This document shows positions 7,186-15,836 of a DNA stretch of 33,333 nt, piece by piece. The stretch comes from Deltaproteobacteria bacterium (GTDB lineage Bacteria > Desulfobacterota > Desulfobulbia > Desulfobulbales > Desulfocapsaceae). Numbering within the stretch: the first letter of the stretch is position 1; each line of letters opens with the position of its first letter. The stretch lies in contig PDQP01000018.1 of NCBI GenBank assembly GCA_002747805.1, forward strand, positions 1 through 33,333, in the 5' to 3' direction. A model generated the notes under the pieces. That model was not told the DNA's origin. It saw only the letters and a list, made by a program, of their open reading frames with translations, and ran no database searches. The translations under genes and the position numbers were made by a program.

Positions 7186-7971
7186 ATGTTCGATTTAGTT
7201 ACTACACTCCGCTGGCAGGATTTTTTGGATATTGGTCTTGTGGCCTTTATCATTTACCAGCTTATCTCCATTATCCGCGGCACCCGTTCGGTGCAGATGG
7301 TGGTGGGGCTTATCATTCTGTCTTTGGTCTATCTTCTGGCCAGTTCACTTGATCTTGCCGCCATGATGTGGCTGATGCAGACCTTTTTAAGCTCGATTCT
7401 GCTGATTGTGATTATCGTTTTTCAGCAGGACATCAGAAGAGCCTTGACCCAGATGGGAAAATCCCCCTTTCAGAAGTCAGCAAATGTGATCGAAAAGGAT
7501 TTGGATGAGATTGTCCGGGCGGCCTTTTATATGTCATCACGCCGGATTGGGGCCTTGATTGTTATAGAAAGGGAAACCTGGCTGGGGGAGTATATCGAGT
7601 CCGGCTTTGAGCTTGATGCGGTGATCAGCAAAGACCTGATTATCTCAATTTTCATGCCGGTTTCACCGCTGCATGACGGCGGCATAGTCATCAAAAACAG
7701 CCGGATTGATACCGCTGGATGTATCCTGCCCCTGATTCAGAACCCATATATTGACAAAAAATACGGCACCAGACACCGGGCTGCACTTGGACTTTCTGAA
7801 GAATCGGATGCAGTTATCATCGTGGTTTCTGAAGAGACCCAGGAAGTGTCTCTGGTTCAGCATGGAGCCATTTCTACCGTGAAAGAAGTTGCCCTGGAAA
7901 AATCGTTAAAAGCGATTTTTGTTACCGGCGGCAAACGCAAAAGCATCTGGAAAGATTGGTATAAAAGGTAG
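7186..7971 (+). CDS. cdaA: Cyclic-di-AMP synthase CdaA (DacA)
   Basis: This membrane diadenylate cyclase joins two ATP to c-di-AMP, a messenger in osmotic and cell-wall control. Three hydrophobic helices occupy residues about 13-30, 36-52 and 60-79. A short coiled segment and the DAC domain (about 100-245) follow. The catalytic loop is LHDGG at 162-166, where the family consensus is DGA. The second motif, GTRHRA (194-199), is canonical. At 261 residues it fits the family. It is four bases upstream of cdaR and then glmM, the classic conserved cluster linking c-di-AMP to amino-sugar supply. ATG 7186 was chosen because it gives the normal N-terminus; no strong Shine-Dalgarno is visible. Confidence 0.95.
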   Translation: MFDLVTTLRWQDFLDIGLVAFIIYQLISIIRGTRSVQMVVGLIILSLVYLLASSLDLAAMMWLMQTFLSSILLIVIIVFQQDIRRALTQMGKSPFQKSANVIEKDLDEIVRAAFYMSSRRIGALIVIERETWLGEYIESGFELDAVISKDLIISIFMPVSPLHDGGIVIKNSRIDTAGCILPLIQNPYIDKKYGTRHRAALGLSEESDAVIIVVSEETQEVSLVQHGAISTVKEVALEKSLKAIFVTGGKRKSIWKDWYKR

Positions 7972-7974
7972 AAC

Positions 7975-8991
7975 ATGAAATTTTTTTTCAAAAAAGCACG
8001 AAGGTTCTGGTCAAGCGACTGGCTGCTTAAATTTATTTCCGTCTGCCTTGCTGTACTGCTCTGGTTTATGGTCGGCGGTGAAGACAAGATTGATAAAAAT
8101 GTCCGAATTCCGGTTGAAATTATAAATCTGCCCCGGGATTTGGTCATATCCAACCAGTTCAAGAAGGAGATTGAGGTTACGGTCAATGGGCCGAGATCGC
8201 TTATTCTTGAAATAACCAAGCTGGAGACCACCCGTCAGATTGACTTGACCAACTTTAAGCCAGGCTCGCAAGTTATTGATATTCCAGCAAACTCTATAAA
8301 AATGCCGCGGGGAGTTACGGTGCAGAGGGTGCAGCCTTCTTCCATTATCCTGTCCCTTGACAAGCTGGTTTCAAGAGATTTGCATATCAAGGCCAGGGTG
8401 ATCGGTAAACCGGCCATTGGCCATGTTTTGCAAAGGATCAGCATTATTCCCGACCAGATTACCATTACCGGGCCGCAATCAAAACTTGCCAGGATTAAAG
8501 AGCTTAAAACCATCGAGATCAATATCTCCGGCATGAGTGCATCCTCTCAGCTTCAGGTGCCGCTTGCCTTGGAACCGGCTATCGTTGAACTGATCGGCGA
8601 AACCTCGGTTACTGCCGATGTGGAAATCGGGCAAATCAAGACGGAAAAGGTCATCAAGGATGTGCCGGTCAAGTTTGAGCAGGACGGCAGAGCAGTGAAA
8701 ACCATTCCGGCCGTGGTCAGCATCAAGGCCGGGGTGCCGCCGGCCATTCTTGCAGGAGGCGGAAAATTTGAGGATTTTTTTACTGTAACCGTTGCTGATG
8801 GCGGCTCTGATACCAAAAAGGAGGTGGCCGCAATTCCCAAGACAGAAGAGGGCGGACAGATTGAGATATTGAGTATCACCCCCCGGTTTGTGGAAATTGA
8901 CCGCCCCACCCTGCAAAGCGAGACCAGCCCGCCTGGAAAAACAGACGGGGTAAGGATTATCAAGGCGAAGAGGAAGAAGAATATAAGGTGA
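7975..8991 (+). CDS. cdaR: YbbR-domain protein CdaR, regulator of CdaA
   Basis: The protein has one N-terminal membrane anchor (about residues 17-33, FISVCLAVLLWFMVGG) and an exported region with several YbbR-type beta repeats. These are recognisable by IPVEIINLP, VTVNGPRS, VTGPQSKLARIKELKT-like and VPVKFEQDG strands. In Firmicutes CdaR binds CdaA and tunes c-di-AMP synthesis; the same role is inferred here from the conserved gene order. The 338 residues are within the range for YbbR proteins. The last 40 residues are lysine- and arginine-rich and diverge from the domain. The stop overlaps the glmM start (TGATG), so translation is probably coupled. Confidence 0.88.
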   Translation: MKFFFKKARRFWSSDWLLKFISVCLAVLLWFMVGGEDKIDKNVRIPVEIINLPRDLVISNQFKKEIEVTVNGPRSLILEITKLETTRQIDLTNFKPGSQVIDIPANSIKMPRGVTVQRVQPSSIILSLDKLVSRDLHIKARVIGKPAIGHVLQRISIIPDQITITGPQSKLARIKELKTIEINISGMSASSQLQVPLALEPAIVELIGETSVTADVEIGQIKTEKVIKDVPVKFEQDGRAVKTIPAVVSIKAGVPPAILAGGGKFEDFFTVTVADGGSDTKKEVAAIPKTEEGGQIEILSITPRFVEIDRPTLQSETSPPGKTDGVRIIKAKRKKNIR

Positions 8992-10349
8992 TGCGTAAAT
9001 TATTCGGTACAGACGGTATTAGGGGCAGGGTCAACACCTATCCAGTGATTCCGGAAATTGCCATGCAGGTCGGGCAGGCTCTGGTCTGCCAGATCAGGAA
9101 AAGCCGGAAAAGGTGCCGCATAGTGATCGGCAGGGATACCAGATTATCCTGCATCATGCTGGAACATGCCCTGGCCGCCGGTATCTGCTCAATGGGGGGC
9201 GAGGTGCTGCTGGCTGGAACAATTCCCACTCCCGGCATTGCCTTGATGGTAAAAGACCTGCGTGCTGATGCAGGGCTGGTGATTTCGGCTTCCCATAATC
9301 CATTTCAGGATAACGGCATCAAGATCTTTGCAGGCGACGGCTTTAAGCTGACCGACCAGGCGGAAATTGAGCTTGAGAATTTGATTTTGTCTGCCGGGAT
9401 GGACAGCCTTCGCCCCGCAGCCGAAGAAATCGGCGGCAGCTTGAGCGTGGAAGATGCAAAAGAACGTTATATCGGCTTTCTCAAAAAGACCTTTTCCGCA
9501 TCATGCTCGCTGAATGGCTGTCATATGGTACTTGATTGTGCCAATGGTGCCGGATGCGGCGTGGCCCCACAGGTTTTTGAAGAGCTTGGAGCCAAGGTTA
9601 CGGCTATGGGCATTAACCCGGACGGAAAAAATATCAACCAGCAATGCGGAGCACTTTATCCTAAAGCCATGGCGGCGAGGGTTAGGGAGCTTGGTGCCGA
9701 CATCGGCATTGCCCTGGATGGAGACGGCGACCGCCTGATAGTTGCCGATGAAAGGGGTGAGATTGTGGACGGCGACCAGCTGATGGCCATTTGTGCCAAG
9801 GAGCTTATCAGCAAAGGAAGGCTGAAAAACCAAACACTGGTTGCTACCGTGATGTCTAATATGGGGCTTGAAGCGGCCATAAACCAAATGGGTGGCAAAA
9901 TGGTCCGCACCGATGTCGGCGATAGATATGTAATTGAATATATGCGTAAAAATGGCTGCTCATTTGGCGGCGAGCAGTCCGGCCATCTGGTATTTATGGA
10001 TCATATAACCACTGGGGACGGCATCCTTGCCGCCCTGCAGTTACTGGCGGTGATGCAGCGGCAGGGCAAGCCGTTATCCGAACTGACCGGAATTATGGAG
10101 TGTTTTCCCCAAGTACTGAAAAATGTCAAAACCAGCTATAGGGTAGAGGTAAGCAGCATCAAGGGCTTTTCGGAAAGGGTTGCTGATTTTGAACAGCAGT
10201 TAGGTCGTAAGGGGCGTATTCTGGTGCGTGCTTCCGGCACTGAGCCGGTTATCCGGGTAATGGCGGAAGGGCAGGATGAAAAGCTAATAACCCGCATGGC
10301 AGATGAATTGTGTGATATGATTGCTGATCATAATATGAGACAGTTATGA
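8991..10349 (+). CDS. glmM: Phosphoglucosamine mutase GlmM
   Basis: GlmM converts glucosamine-6-phosphate to glucosamine-1-phosphate for peptidoglycan and LPS precursors. Counting from ATG 8991 it has 452 residues, the usual size. The N-terminus is MRKLFGTDGIRG. The phosphoserine loop is SASHNPFQDNGIK with S101 the catalytic serine. The metal-binding loop is DGDGDR (near 242-247), the sugar-binding loop is GGEQSGH, and the phosphate-binding loop is RASGTEP near the end. A GTG at 8988 in the same frame would add one residue; ATG 8991 gives the family-typical start. It overlaps the cdaR stop by one base. In other bacteria CdaA and GlmM interact physically. Confidence 0.97.
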   Translation: MRKLFGTDGIRGRVNTYPVIPEIAMQVGQALVCQIRKSRKRCRIVIGRDTRLSCIMLEHALAAGICSMGGEVLLAGTIPTPGIALMVKDLRADAGLVISASHNPFQDNGIKIFAGDGFKLTDQAEIELENLILSAGMDSLRPAAEEIGGSLSVEDAKERYIGFLKKTFSASCSLNGCHMVLDCANGAGCGVAPQVFEELGAKVTAMGINPDGKNINQQCGALYPKAMAARVRELGADIGIALDGDGDRLIVADERGEIVDGDQLMAICAKELISKGRLKNQTLVATVMSNMGLEAAINQMGGKMVRTDVGDRYVIEYMRKNGCSFGGEQSGHLVFMDHITTGDGILAALQLLAVMQRQGKPLSELTGIMECFPQVLKNVKTSYRVEVSSIKGFSERVADFEQQLGRKGRILVRASGTEPVIRVMAEGQDEKLITRMADELCDMIADHNMRQL

Positions 10350-10846
10350 TTCCCCAGGAAAGGCTGAAGGCAGAATGCAAGATTACAGAAAAAGAATATA
10401 TCAGAGCAAATATATTATTTACAAAACTATCTAAAAAATTTTTGATTTTTCATGTAATATTTGACCTTGCTCTATTGTTATCAACTTTTTTTCTGGATGG
10501 CTATATGCCAAAACTTATTGCAATTGGAGCCGTTGTCGGCGGCTTGGCTGGTCATCTTGCTGTTCGTTTTCTCTATTGTCCCTGGCAGACCAAAAGGCAA
10601 TATAAAATACATAAATCCATTCAGGAACCTTTTATAATTTCAAAATTACTTCAAGGAATTTACTTCAAAAATAATTCAGGAGAATCAACCCTTAAGTGGG
10701 ATGATATAATAAAATGGCGGGAAAATAAAGAGTTGCTTTTAGTTTATCAGACAGATTTTCTTTATTATATCATTCCAAAGCGTATAGGGGATTTGGCTGA
10801 AAGTATAAAGAATTCTCTTCAGCATAATATAGGCAATCCCAAATAA
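10346..10846 (+). CDS. YcxB-like membrane protein
   Basis: The protein of 166 residues has two adjacent hydrophobic helices (about residues 31-51 and 54-73, separated by a short DGYMPK turn). A cytoplasmic part follows with ESTLKWDDIIKWRENKELLLVY and YYIIPKRIG. This layout, a membrane hairpin then a beta-rich segment ending in [FY]-x-x-[IL]-P-K-R, matches the YcxB-like family, whose function is unknown. It starts inside the last codons of glmM (ATGA overlap), so it is probably co-translated. Its base and codon use is markedly AT-richer than its neighbours, suggesting later acquisition. Confidence 0.6.
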   Translation: MIPQERLKAECKITEKEYIRANILFTKLSKKFLIFHVIFDLALLLSTFFLDGYMPKLIAIGAVVGGLAGHLAVRFLYCPWQTKRQYKIHKSIQEPFIISKLLQGIYFKNNSGESTLKWDDIIKWRENKELLLVYQTDFLYYIIPKRIGDLAESIKNSLQHNIGNPK

Positions 10847-10891
10847 AAATGGTTTTGGTCTAGGCAGGATAAGACAAAATTCAACAAATAA

Positions 10892-12256
10892 ATGATATTG
10901 AAAACAGGCAAAAAAACAAAAAATGTTTTTATTTGCCGTGAATGCGGCTACTCAAGCAGCAAGTGGATGGGAAAATGCCCGGAATGCGGTGAGTGGGACA
11001 GTCTTGAGGAGCAGGCAGCCCCCGGCAGCGGTGCCGGGTTGTCCTTTGCCCGTCCCTGCCCCCTGCCGCAGGCACCGGACGGCGATGAGGAAAGGATGCC
11101 CACCGCCATTGACGAGCTTGACCGGGTACTGGGTGGCGGCGTGGTCCCCGGCTCGGTGGTGCTGATCGGCGGCGAGCCGGGCATTGGTAAATCTACCCTG
11201 CTTTTGCATATGTTGTCGGCTCTGGCCGGTACGGGCCGGAAGGTGCTTTATGTTTCCGGTGAAGAATCGGCCAGGCAGATTAAAATGCGGGCAAGGCGGC
11301 TGGATGCCCTTCATCCCGATCTTTATCTGGCTACGGAAAGCCGGGCGGAAGCGGTTATTGCCATGACCAGGGAGATGAAACCGGCTCTCCTTGCGGTTGA
11401 TTGCATTCAAACCCTGTCGGTCAGCCAAATATCTTCCGCCCCCGGCTCGATCAGTCAGGTCAGGGAGGCTGCGGCCTGTTTGCTGAATATGGCTAAACAT
11501 GATAATATACCGGTGATTCTGGTTGGTCATGTTACCCGTGAAGGTTCGATCGCCGGCCCCAAAACACTTGAGCATATGGTTGATACCGTCCTTTATTTTG
11601 AAGGAGACCGCAACCATGCCTTCAGGTTGATGCGTACGGTAAAAAACCGGTTTGGTTCAACCAACGAAATAGGCGTTTTTGAAATGAAGGAAGAGGGGCT
11701 GGTGGAGGTGAAAAACCCCTCGGAAATCTTTCTTGCCGAAAGGCCGCTGGATGCACCCGGCTCGGTAGTGCTGCCTTCTCTGGAAGGAACCAGGCCGATT
11801 CTGGTGGAGGTACAGGCACTGGTCAGCCCAACCAGTCTGGGAACGGCCAGAAGAACCGCCATCGGAGCCGATCCCCAGCGGCTGGCGCTGCTTTGTGCGG
11901 TGCTGGAAAAAAGGGGCGGAATGGATTTATACGGCAATGATATTTTTCTAAATATTGCCGGAGGCATCCGCATAGACGAACCAGCCCTTGATTTGGGAGT
12001 GATTACGGCCCTTTCTTCAAGTTTACTTGAAAAATCTGTGCCTGGTTCTACTGTGGTCTTCGGCGAGGTGGGTCTGGCCGGTGAGGTTCGGGCGGCAAGT
12101 CATTCGCATCTGCGGTTAAAGGAGGCCGAACGGCTTGGTTTTACCCGGTGCATCCTGCCCGAAAGCAGCAAGGAAAGGGCGGCCTGGAAGGGCGGTATGG
12201 AACTGGTAGGCGTTGCCAATATTCAGGAACTGCTGGATAACATTTTTTCAGCATGA
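10892..12256 (+). CDS. radA: DNA repair protein RadA
   Basis: This branch-migration helicase processes recombination intermediates together with RecA. It has 454 residues. The N-terminal C4 zinc finger has cysteines at 15, 18, 29 and 32 (CRECGYSSSKWMGKCPEC). A RecA-like ATPase core carries Walker A GEPGIGKST at 94-102 and the RadA-specific KNRFGSTNE motif near 250. The C-terminal domain resembles the Lon protease fold (ADPQRLALLCAVLEKRGG, then GGIRIDEPALDLGV). ATG 10892 has no clear Shine-Dalgarno; it was chosen because the zinc finger follows at the usual distance. Its stop overlaps the next start (ATGA). Confidence 0.96.
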   Translation: MILKTGKKTKNVFICRECGYSSSKWMGKCPECGEWDSLEEQAAPGSGAGLSFARPCPLPQAPDGDEERMPTAIDELDRVLGGGVVPGSVVLIGGEPGIGKSTLLLHMLSALAGTGRKVLYVSGEESARQIKMRARRLDALHPDLYLATESRAEAVIAMTREMKPALLAVDCIQTLSVSQISSAPGSISQVREAAACLLNMAKHDNIPVILVGHVTREGSIAGPKTLEHMVDTVLYFEGDRNHAFRLMRTVKNRFGSTNEIGVFEMKEEGLVEVKNPSEIFLAERPLDAPGSVVLPSLEGTRPILVEVQALVSPTSLGTARRTAIGADPQRLALLCAVLEKRGGMDLYGNDIFLNIAGGIRIDEPALDLGVITALSSSLLEKSVPGSTVVFGEVGLAGEVRAASHSHLRLKEAERLGFTRCILPESSKERAAWKGGMELVGVANIQELLDNIFSA

Positions 12257-13563
12257 CATTAGCAAAGGGTCTTGTAATGCAGGAAAAAGAAATCAATGCA
12301 ATAAAGCAGGATGGAGACAAGGAAGTGGCTATTATTCTGACCGATATGGTTGGTTATTCCAACAAAACTGCCCGGATGAATCCCGCCCAGATTCGGGATT
12401 TTATCATTTCCTATCATCGGAAGATCCGGCAGCTAATCTGCACTGAGGAAAACAGCCCCATTGAAGTTGAGCCTTCAGCCGGAGACGGCGCCATTGTTAT
12501 TTTTGAAGGCAGGCCGGGCGAGGGCCGGGGAGAAAAATGCCGTCGGGCCCTTTCTGCTGCCCTGCAAATGGCCTTTGCCATTCAGAACGGCCAGCTTCCC
12601 GACACCAGAATCGGGGTTTATTGCGGCGACATTATCGAGGCCAGGGTAGGGCGGAATCTGGTCAAGTTCGGGGCAAGTTTTGCGGTGGCGGCCCGGCTTG
12701 AAACGCTGTGCGAGTATTTTAAGACCGCCATCCTGATGGATCGGGATATGGCCAGATATCAGGATGAATGGCAGAAATATCTGGTTAACGTGGGCAAGGT
12801 AACGCCCAAGAACTTTACCCATCCGGTTCACATTCTTACCGTTCATGCTCCGGGGCTGAACGGCAGCCCCGCCATGGTGGATGAACAGGGGCTGCTTGAA
12901 TTTATCACCATGAAAAACCAGGCGATGGAGTATTTTTGCGGCAACAGGCTAAGCGGCATTGAGCCTGATTTCCCCCTGGTACGCGAAAAGCTGGGCGAGG
13001 CCCAGAAGAAATATTTGCAGCTAACCGGCAAACGGGACGTAGCCACCGACAGAATCCTGGATTACATCCGCGAGTATCCTTACCCGGATGCAAATTTTTT
13101 CAGGATGGGGATGAAAATTGACAGTGCCAAAAGTGATTCCCTGGGTTCAAGACTGTTCAGATTATCCAAACAACTGCTCAAGGCCATGAATCAGGAGTTT
13201 TATAATGCCCTGGTAGTTGACACCTCCTGGGAGGAGCGGTTCAGGATTGAGTGGTGGAAAAAGGGGGATAAAATCATAAAAATCGGCGACCCGGCCGATG
13301 GCATTTTTTATGTTGACAGCGGCGAAGTCAGCACCCTGGACAGTGAAGGCAAGGTGATTGCGACCCTTACGGCAGGCAATATTTTTGGGGAGATGGCTTA
13401 TTTTTCCAGAGAGCAAAAGAGAAACGCCACGGTGATTGCCGAAAGCGATGTGGTGCTGCGGCGGATTTCCACCGAGGATTTTGCCAGCCTGCCGACCATC
13501 AGCAAGATTTTTCAGCGTATTGCCGAAAAAAGGGAGGAGGAAGTTAGATCATCCTGCTTCTAA
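12253..13563 (+). CDS. Class III nucleotide cyclase domain fused to a cyclic-nucleotide-binding domain
   Basis: Residues about 22-195 resemble a class III adenylate/guanylate cyclase homology domain. The metal-binding aspartates are visible: D31 in ILTDMVGYS and D78 in SAGDGAIVIF. The later motif reads FGASFAVAARLE (139-150), so the arginine (R148) is kept but the position of the usual transition-state asparagine is alanine (A144). A helical linker (about 205-330) follows. Residues about 335-425 are a CAP_ED cyclic-nucleotide-binding domain with IGDPADGIFYVDSGEV and the cassette FGEMAYFSREQKRNATV, including its arginine. No DNA-binding or membrane segment is seen. The start overlaps the radA stop; ATG 12277 is a possible alternative. 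Whether it makes or only senses cyclic nucleotide is open. Confidence 0.82.
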   Translation: MTLAKGLVMQEKEINAIKQDGDKEVAIILTDMVGYSNKTARMNPAQIRDFIISYHRKIRQLICTEENSPIEVEPSAGDGAIVIFEGRPGEGRGEKCRRALSAALQMAFAIQNGQLPDTRIGVYCGDIIEARVGRNLVKFGASFAVAARLETLCEYFKTAILMDRDMARYQDEWQKYLVNVGKVTPKNFTHPVHILTVHAPGLNGSPAMVDEQGLLEFITMKNQAMEYFCGNRLSGIEPDFPLVREKLGEAQKKYLQLTGKRDVATDRILDYIREYPYPDANFFRMGMKIDSAKSDSLGSRLFRLSKQLLKAMNQEFYNALVVDTSWEERFRIEWWKKGDKIIKIGDPADGIFYVDSGEVSTLDSEGKVIATLTAGNIFGEMAYFSREQKRNATVIAESDVVLRRISTEDFASLPTISKIFQRIAEKREEEVRSSCF

Positions 13564-13602
13564 CCGTTTTTGCAAAAGCAGGAAAATCTTTGCAAAGCAT
13601 GG

Positions 13603-13618
13603 TGATTTCATGTAATCA
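13603..13618. promoter_or_regulatory. Inverted repeat upstream of argF, possible operator
   Basis: TGATT (13603-13607) and AATCA (13614-13618) form a 5-bp palindrome with 6-base spacing, about 75 bases before argF. The spacing resembles Crp/Fnr-type sites, but the sequence matches neither consensus. It is not an obvious ArgR box. Confidence 0.2.
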
Positions 13619-13691
13619 TACATTTTTTTGATGTTTAAGGGCGGCCCCGGTGCTGCCTGCGGGATATTTTGATATTTAAGTAAGGAGCATT

Positions 13692-14615
13692 ATGCCGACC
13701 CATTTGTTGTCATTACAGGATTTTACCAAAGAGGAACTGGAGGGTTTTATCACTAGAGCCTTAACCCTGAAAAAAGAGCAGGCCGAGGGCCTAAGGCACC
13801 AGCAGCTAGCCGGTAAGACCATCGGCCTGATTTTTGAAAAACCGTCAACCAGAACCAGGGTTTCCTTTGAGGCCGCCATGTACGGCATGGGCGGTCAGGT
13901 GATATTTTTGTCTGCCCGTGATACCCAGCTTGCCCGTTCAGAGCCGCTTAAGGATATGGCACGGGTTATGTCCCGCTATGTGGACGGGATGGTGGTCAGA
14001 ACCTTCGGCCAGCAGGTGGTGGATGAACTGGCCGAGTATGCAGGTGTGTCGGTGATAAATGCCCTGACCGATTTGCATCACCCTTGTCAGATTTTATCGG
14101 ATGTGATGACGGTGATTGAAAAAAAAGGCTCCATCAGGGATAAAAAGATTGCCTGGCTTGGGGACGGCAACAATATGGCAAATTCCTGGGTGCAGGCGGC
14201 CTCTCGCCTTGGCTTTGAGCTGACCCTGGCCTGCCCGGAAGGATACGAACCAGATGCCCGGATTATGGCCGAGGCCGCAAATCAGGCGGCAAGGCCGATA
14301 ACTGTGGTCAGGGAGCCGGAAGAGGCGGTGCAGAATGCCGATGTGATCAATGTTGATGTCTGGGCCTCGATGGGACAGGAAGAGGAGCAGGACAAGCGGC
14401 TGGAGATCTTTGCCAAATATCAGCTTAACCGCAAACTGCTGGACAAGGCTCCAGAGGATGCCATAATTTTGCACTGCCTGCCCGCACACCGGGGCGAAGA
14501 GATTACCGAGGAGGTACTGGAATCTGACCAGAGCGTGGTCTTTGATCAGGCCGAAAATAAAATGCACCTGCATAAGGCAGTACTTGAAATGCTGCTTACC
14601 AAGGCTGCAAGCTAA
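13692..14615 (+). CDS. argF: Ornithine carbamoyltransferase
   Basis: The enzyme makes citrulline from ornithine and carbamoyl phosphate in arginine synthesis. The carbamoyl-phosphate loop STRTR is at residues 52-56 (EKPSTRTRVSFEAA). The second-substrate motif HHPCQ is near 133-137, and the catalytic HCLPAHRG is near 260-267. The 307 residues match the anabolic family. AAGGAG at 13682-13687 lies only four bases from ATG 13692, a rather tight spacing. The gene leads a cluster with argG (18 bases downstream) and argH, so three consecutive steps from ornithine to arginine are encoded together. Confidence 0.97.
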   Translation: MPTHLLSLQDFTKEELEGFITRALTLKKEQAEGLRHQQLAGKTIGLIFEKPSTRTRVSFEAAMYGMGGQVIFLSARDTQLARSEPLKDMARVMSRYVDGMVVRTFGQQVVDELAEYAGVSVINALTDLHHPCQILSDVMTVIEKKGSIRDKKIAWLGDGNNMANSWVQAASRLGFELTLACPEGYEPDARIMAEAANQAARPITVVREPEEAVQNADVINVDVWASMGQEEEQDKRLEIFAKYQLNRKLLDKAPEDAIILHCLPAHRGEEITEEVLESDQSVVFDQAENKMHLHKAVLEMLLTKAAS

Positions 14616-14633
14616 TAAAAAGGTTAATAAAAC

Positions 14634-15836
14634 ATGGAAATAAAAAAAATTGTTCTGGCCTATTCAGGCGGACTTGACACCTCGGTTATCCTGAAATGGC
14701 TGGCTGAGGAGTATGACTGCCCAATCGTTGCCTATTCTGCTGATATTGGTCAGCAGGAAGACTGGGAGGCAGTAAGAAAAAAGGGGCTGGCTACCGGAGC
14801 TGAGAAGGTAATTATCTCTGATCTGAAGGAAGAATTTGTCAGGGATTATATTTTCCCTGCCTTTCGCTCTGGTGCCATCTACGAAGGCTCCTACCTGCTG
14901 GGTACTTCTCTGGCAAGACCAATCATTGCCAAGGAACAGGTACGAATTGCCAGGGCTGAAGGTGCCGATGCGGTCAGCCACGGAGCCACCGGCAAGGGAA
15001 ATGATCAGGTGCGTTTTGAACTTGGTTATATTGCCCTTGAGCCGGAACTGAAAATTATTGCTCCCTGGCGGGTTTGGGACTTGAACTCGCGGGCCAAGCT
15101 GGTCGATTTTGCCCGCAGGCACGACATCCCCATTCCGGTAACCAAGGAAAAGCCTTATAGCTCCGATGAAAACCTGCTCCATATCAGTTTTGAGGGAGGA
15201 ATCCTCGAAGACCCGTGGAACGAGCCGGATGAGGATATGTTCAAACTGACGGTTGCCCCCGAAAAGGCCCCCGACCAGCCTACTTATATCGAGATTGAGT
15301 TTGTCGGCGGCGATCCGGTAGCCATCAACGGCGAGCATATGGAACCCTTTGCCCTGTTTTCCGAGCTAAACCGGCTGGGCGGCGAAAACGGTATTGGCCG
15401 CTTGGATATGGTGGAAAACCGTTTTGTGGGCATGAAATCCCGCGGCGTGTATGAAACTCCGGGCGGCACCATTTTATATACCGCCCATCGGGACCTTGAA
15501 ACCATCACCCTGGATCGGGAGGTTATGGCGTTAAGAGATTCCCTGATTCCGCAGTATGCCAAACTGGTTTATAACGGGTTCTGGTTCTCGCCGGAGAGAA
15601 AACTGCTGCAAACCACCATGGATGCCAGCCAGACCACGGTGAACGGGGTGGTAAGGCTTAAACTTTACAAGGGAAATTGTACGCCGGTGGGCAGGAAGTC
15701 CGACCAGTCTCTTTATCAGGAAGATTTTGCCACCTTTGAAGAAGATAAAGTGTATAATCAGGGCGATGCCACCGGTTTTATCCGTCTTAACGGTCTGCGT
15801 CTGAAAATTCAGGCCCTGCAGGGGAAAAAACAGTGA
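14634..15836 (+). CDS. argG: Argininosuccinate synthase
   Basis: This enzyme condenses citrulline and aspartate with ATP to argininosuccinate. The ATP-pyrophosphatase P-loop AYSGGLDTS is at residues 9-17. Further conserved stretches are [27 protein letters not shown] and [15 protein letters not shown]. The 400 residues are typical of the short bacterial form. It lies 18 bases after argF and overlaps argH by four bases (GTGA at 15833-15836), so argG and argH are probably translated in a coupled way. Confidence 0.98.
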   Translation: MEIKKIVLAYSGGLDTSVILKWLAEEYDCPIVAYSADIGQQEDWEAVRKKGLATGAEKVIISDLKEEFVRDYIFPAFRSGAIYEGSYLLGTSLARPIIAKEQVRIARAEGADAVSHGATGKGNDQVRFELGYIALEPELKIIAPWRVWDLNSRAKLVDFARRHDIPIPVTKEKPYSSDENLLHISFEGGILEDPWNEPDEDMFKLTVAPEKAPDQPTYIEIEFVGGDPVAINGEHMEPFALFSELNRLGGENGIGRLDMVENRFVGMKSRGVYETPGGTILYTAHRDLETITLDREVMALRDSLIPQYAKLVYNGFWFSPERKLLQTTMDASQTTVNGVVRLKLYKGNCTPVGRKSDQSLYQEDFATFEEDKVYNQGDATGFIRLNGLRLKIQALQGKKQ

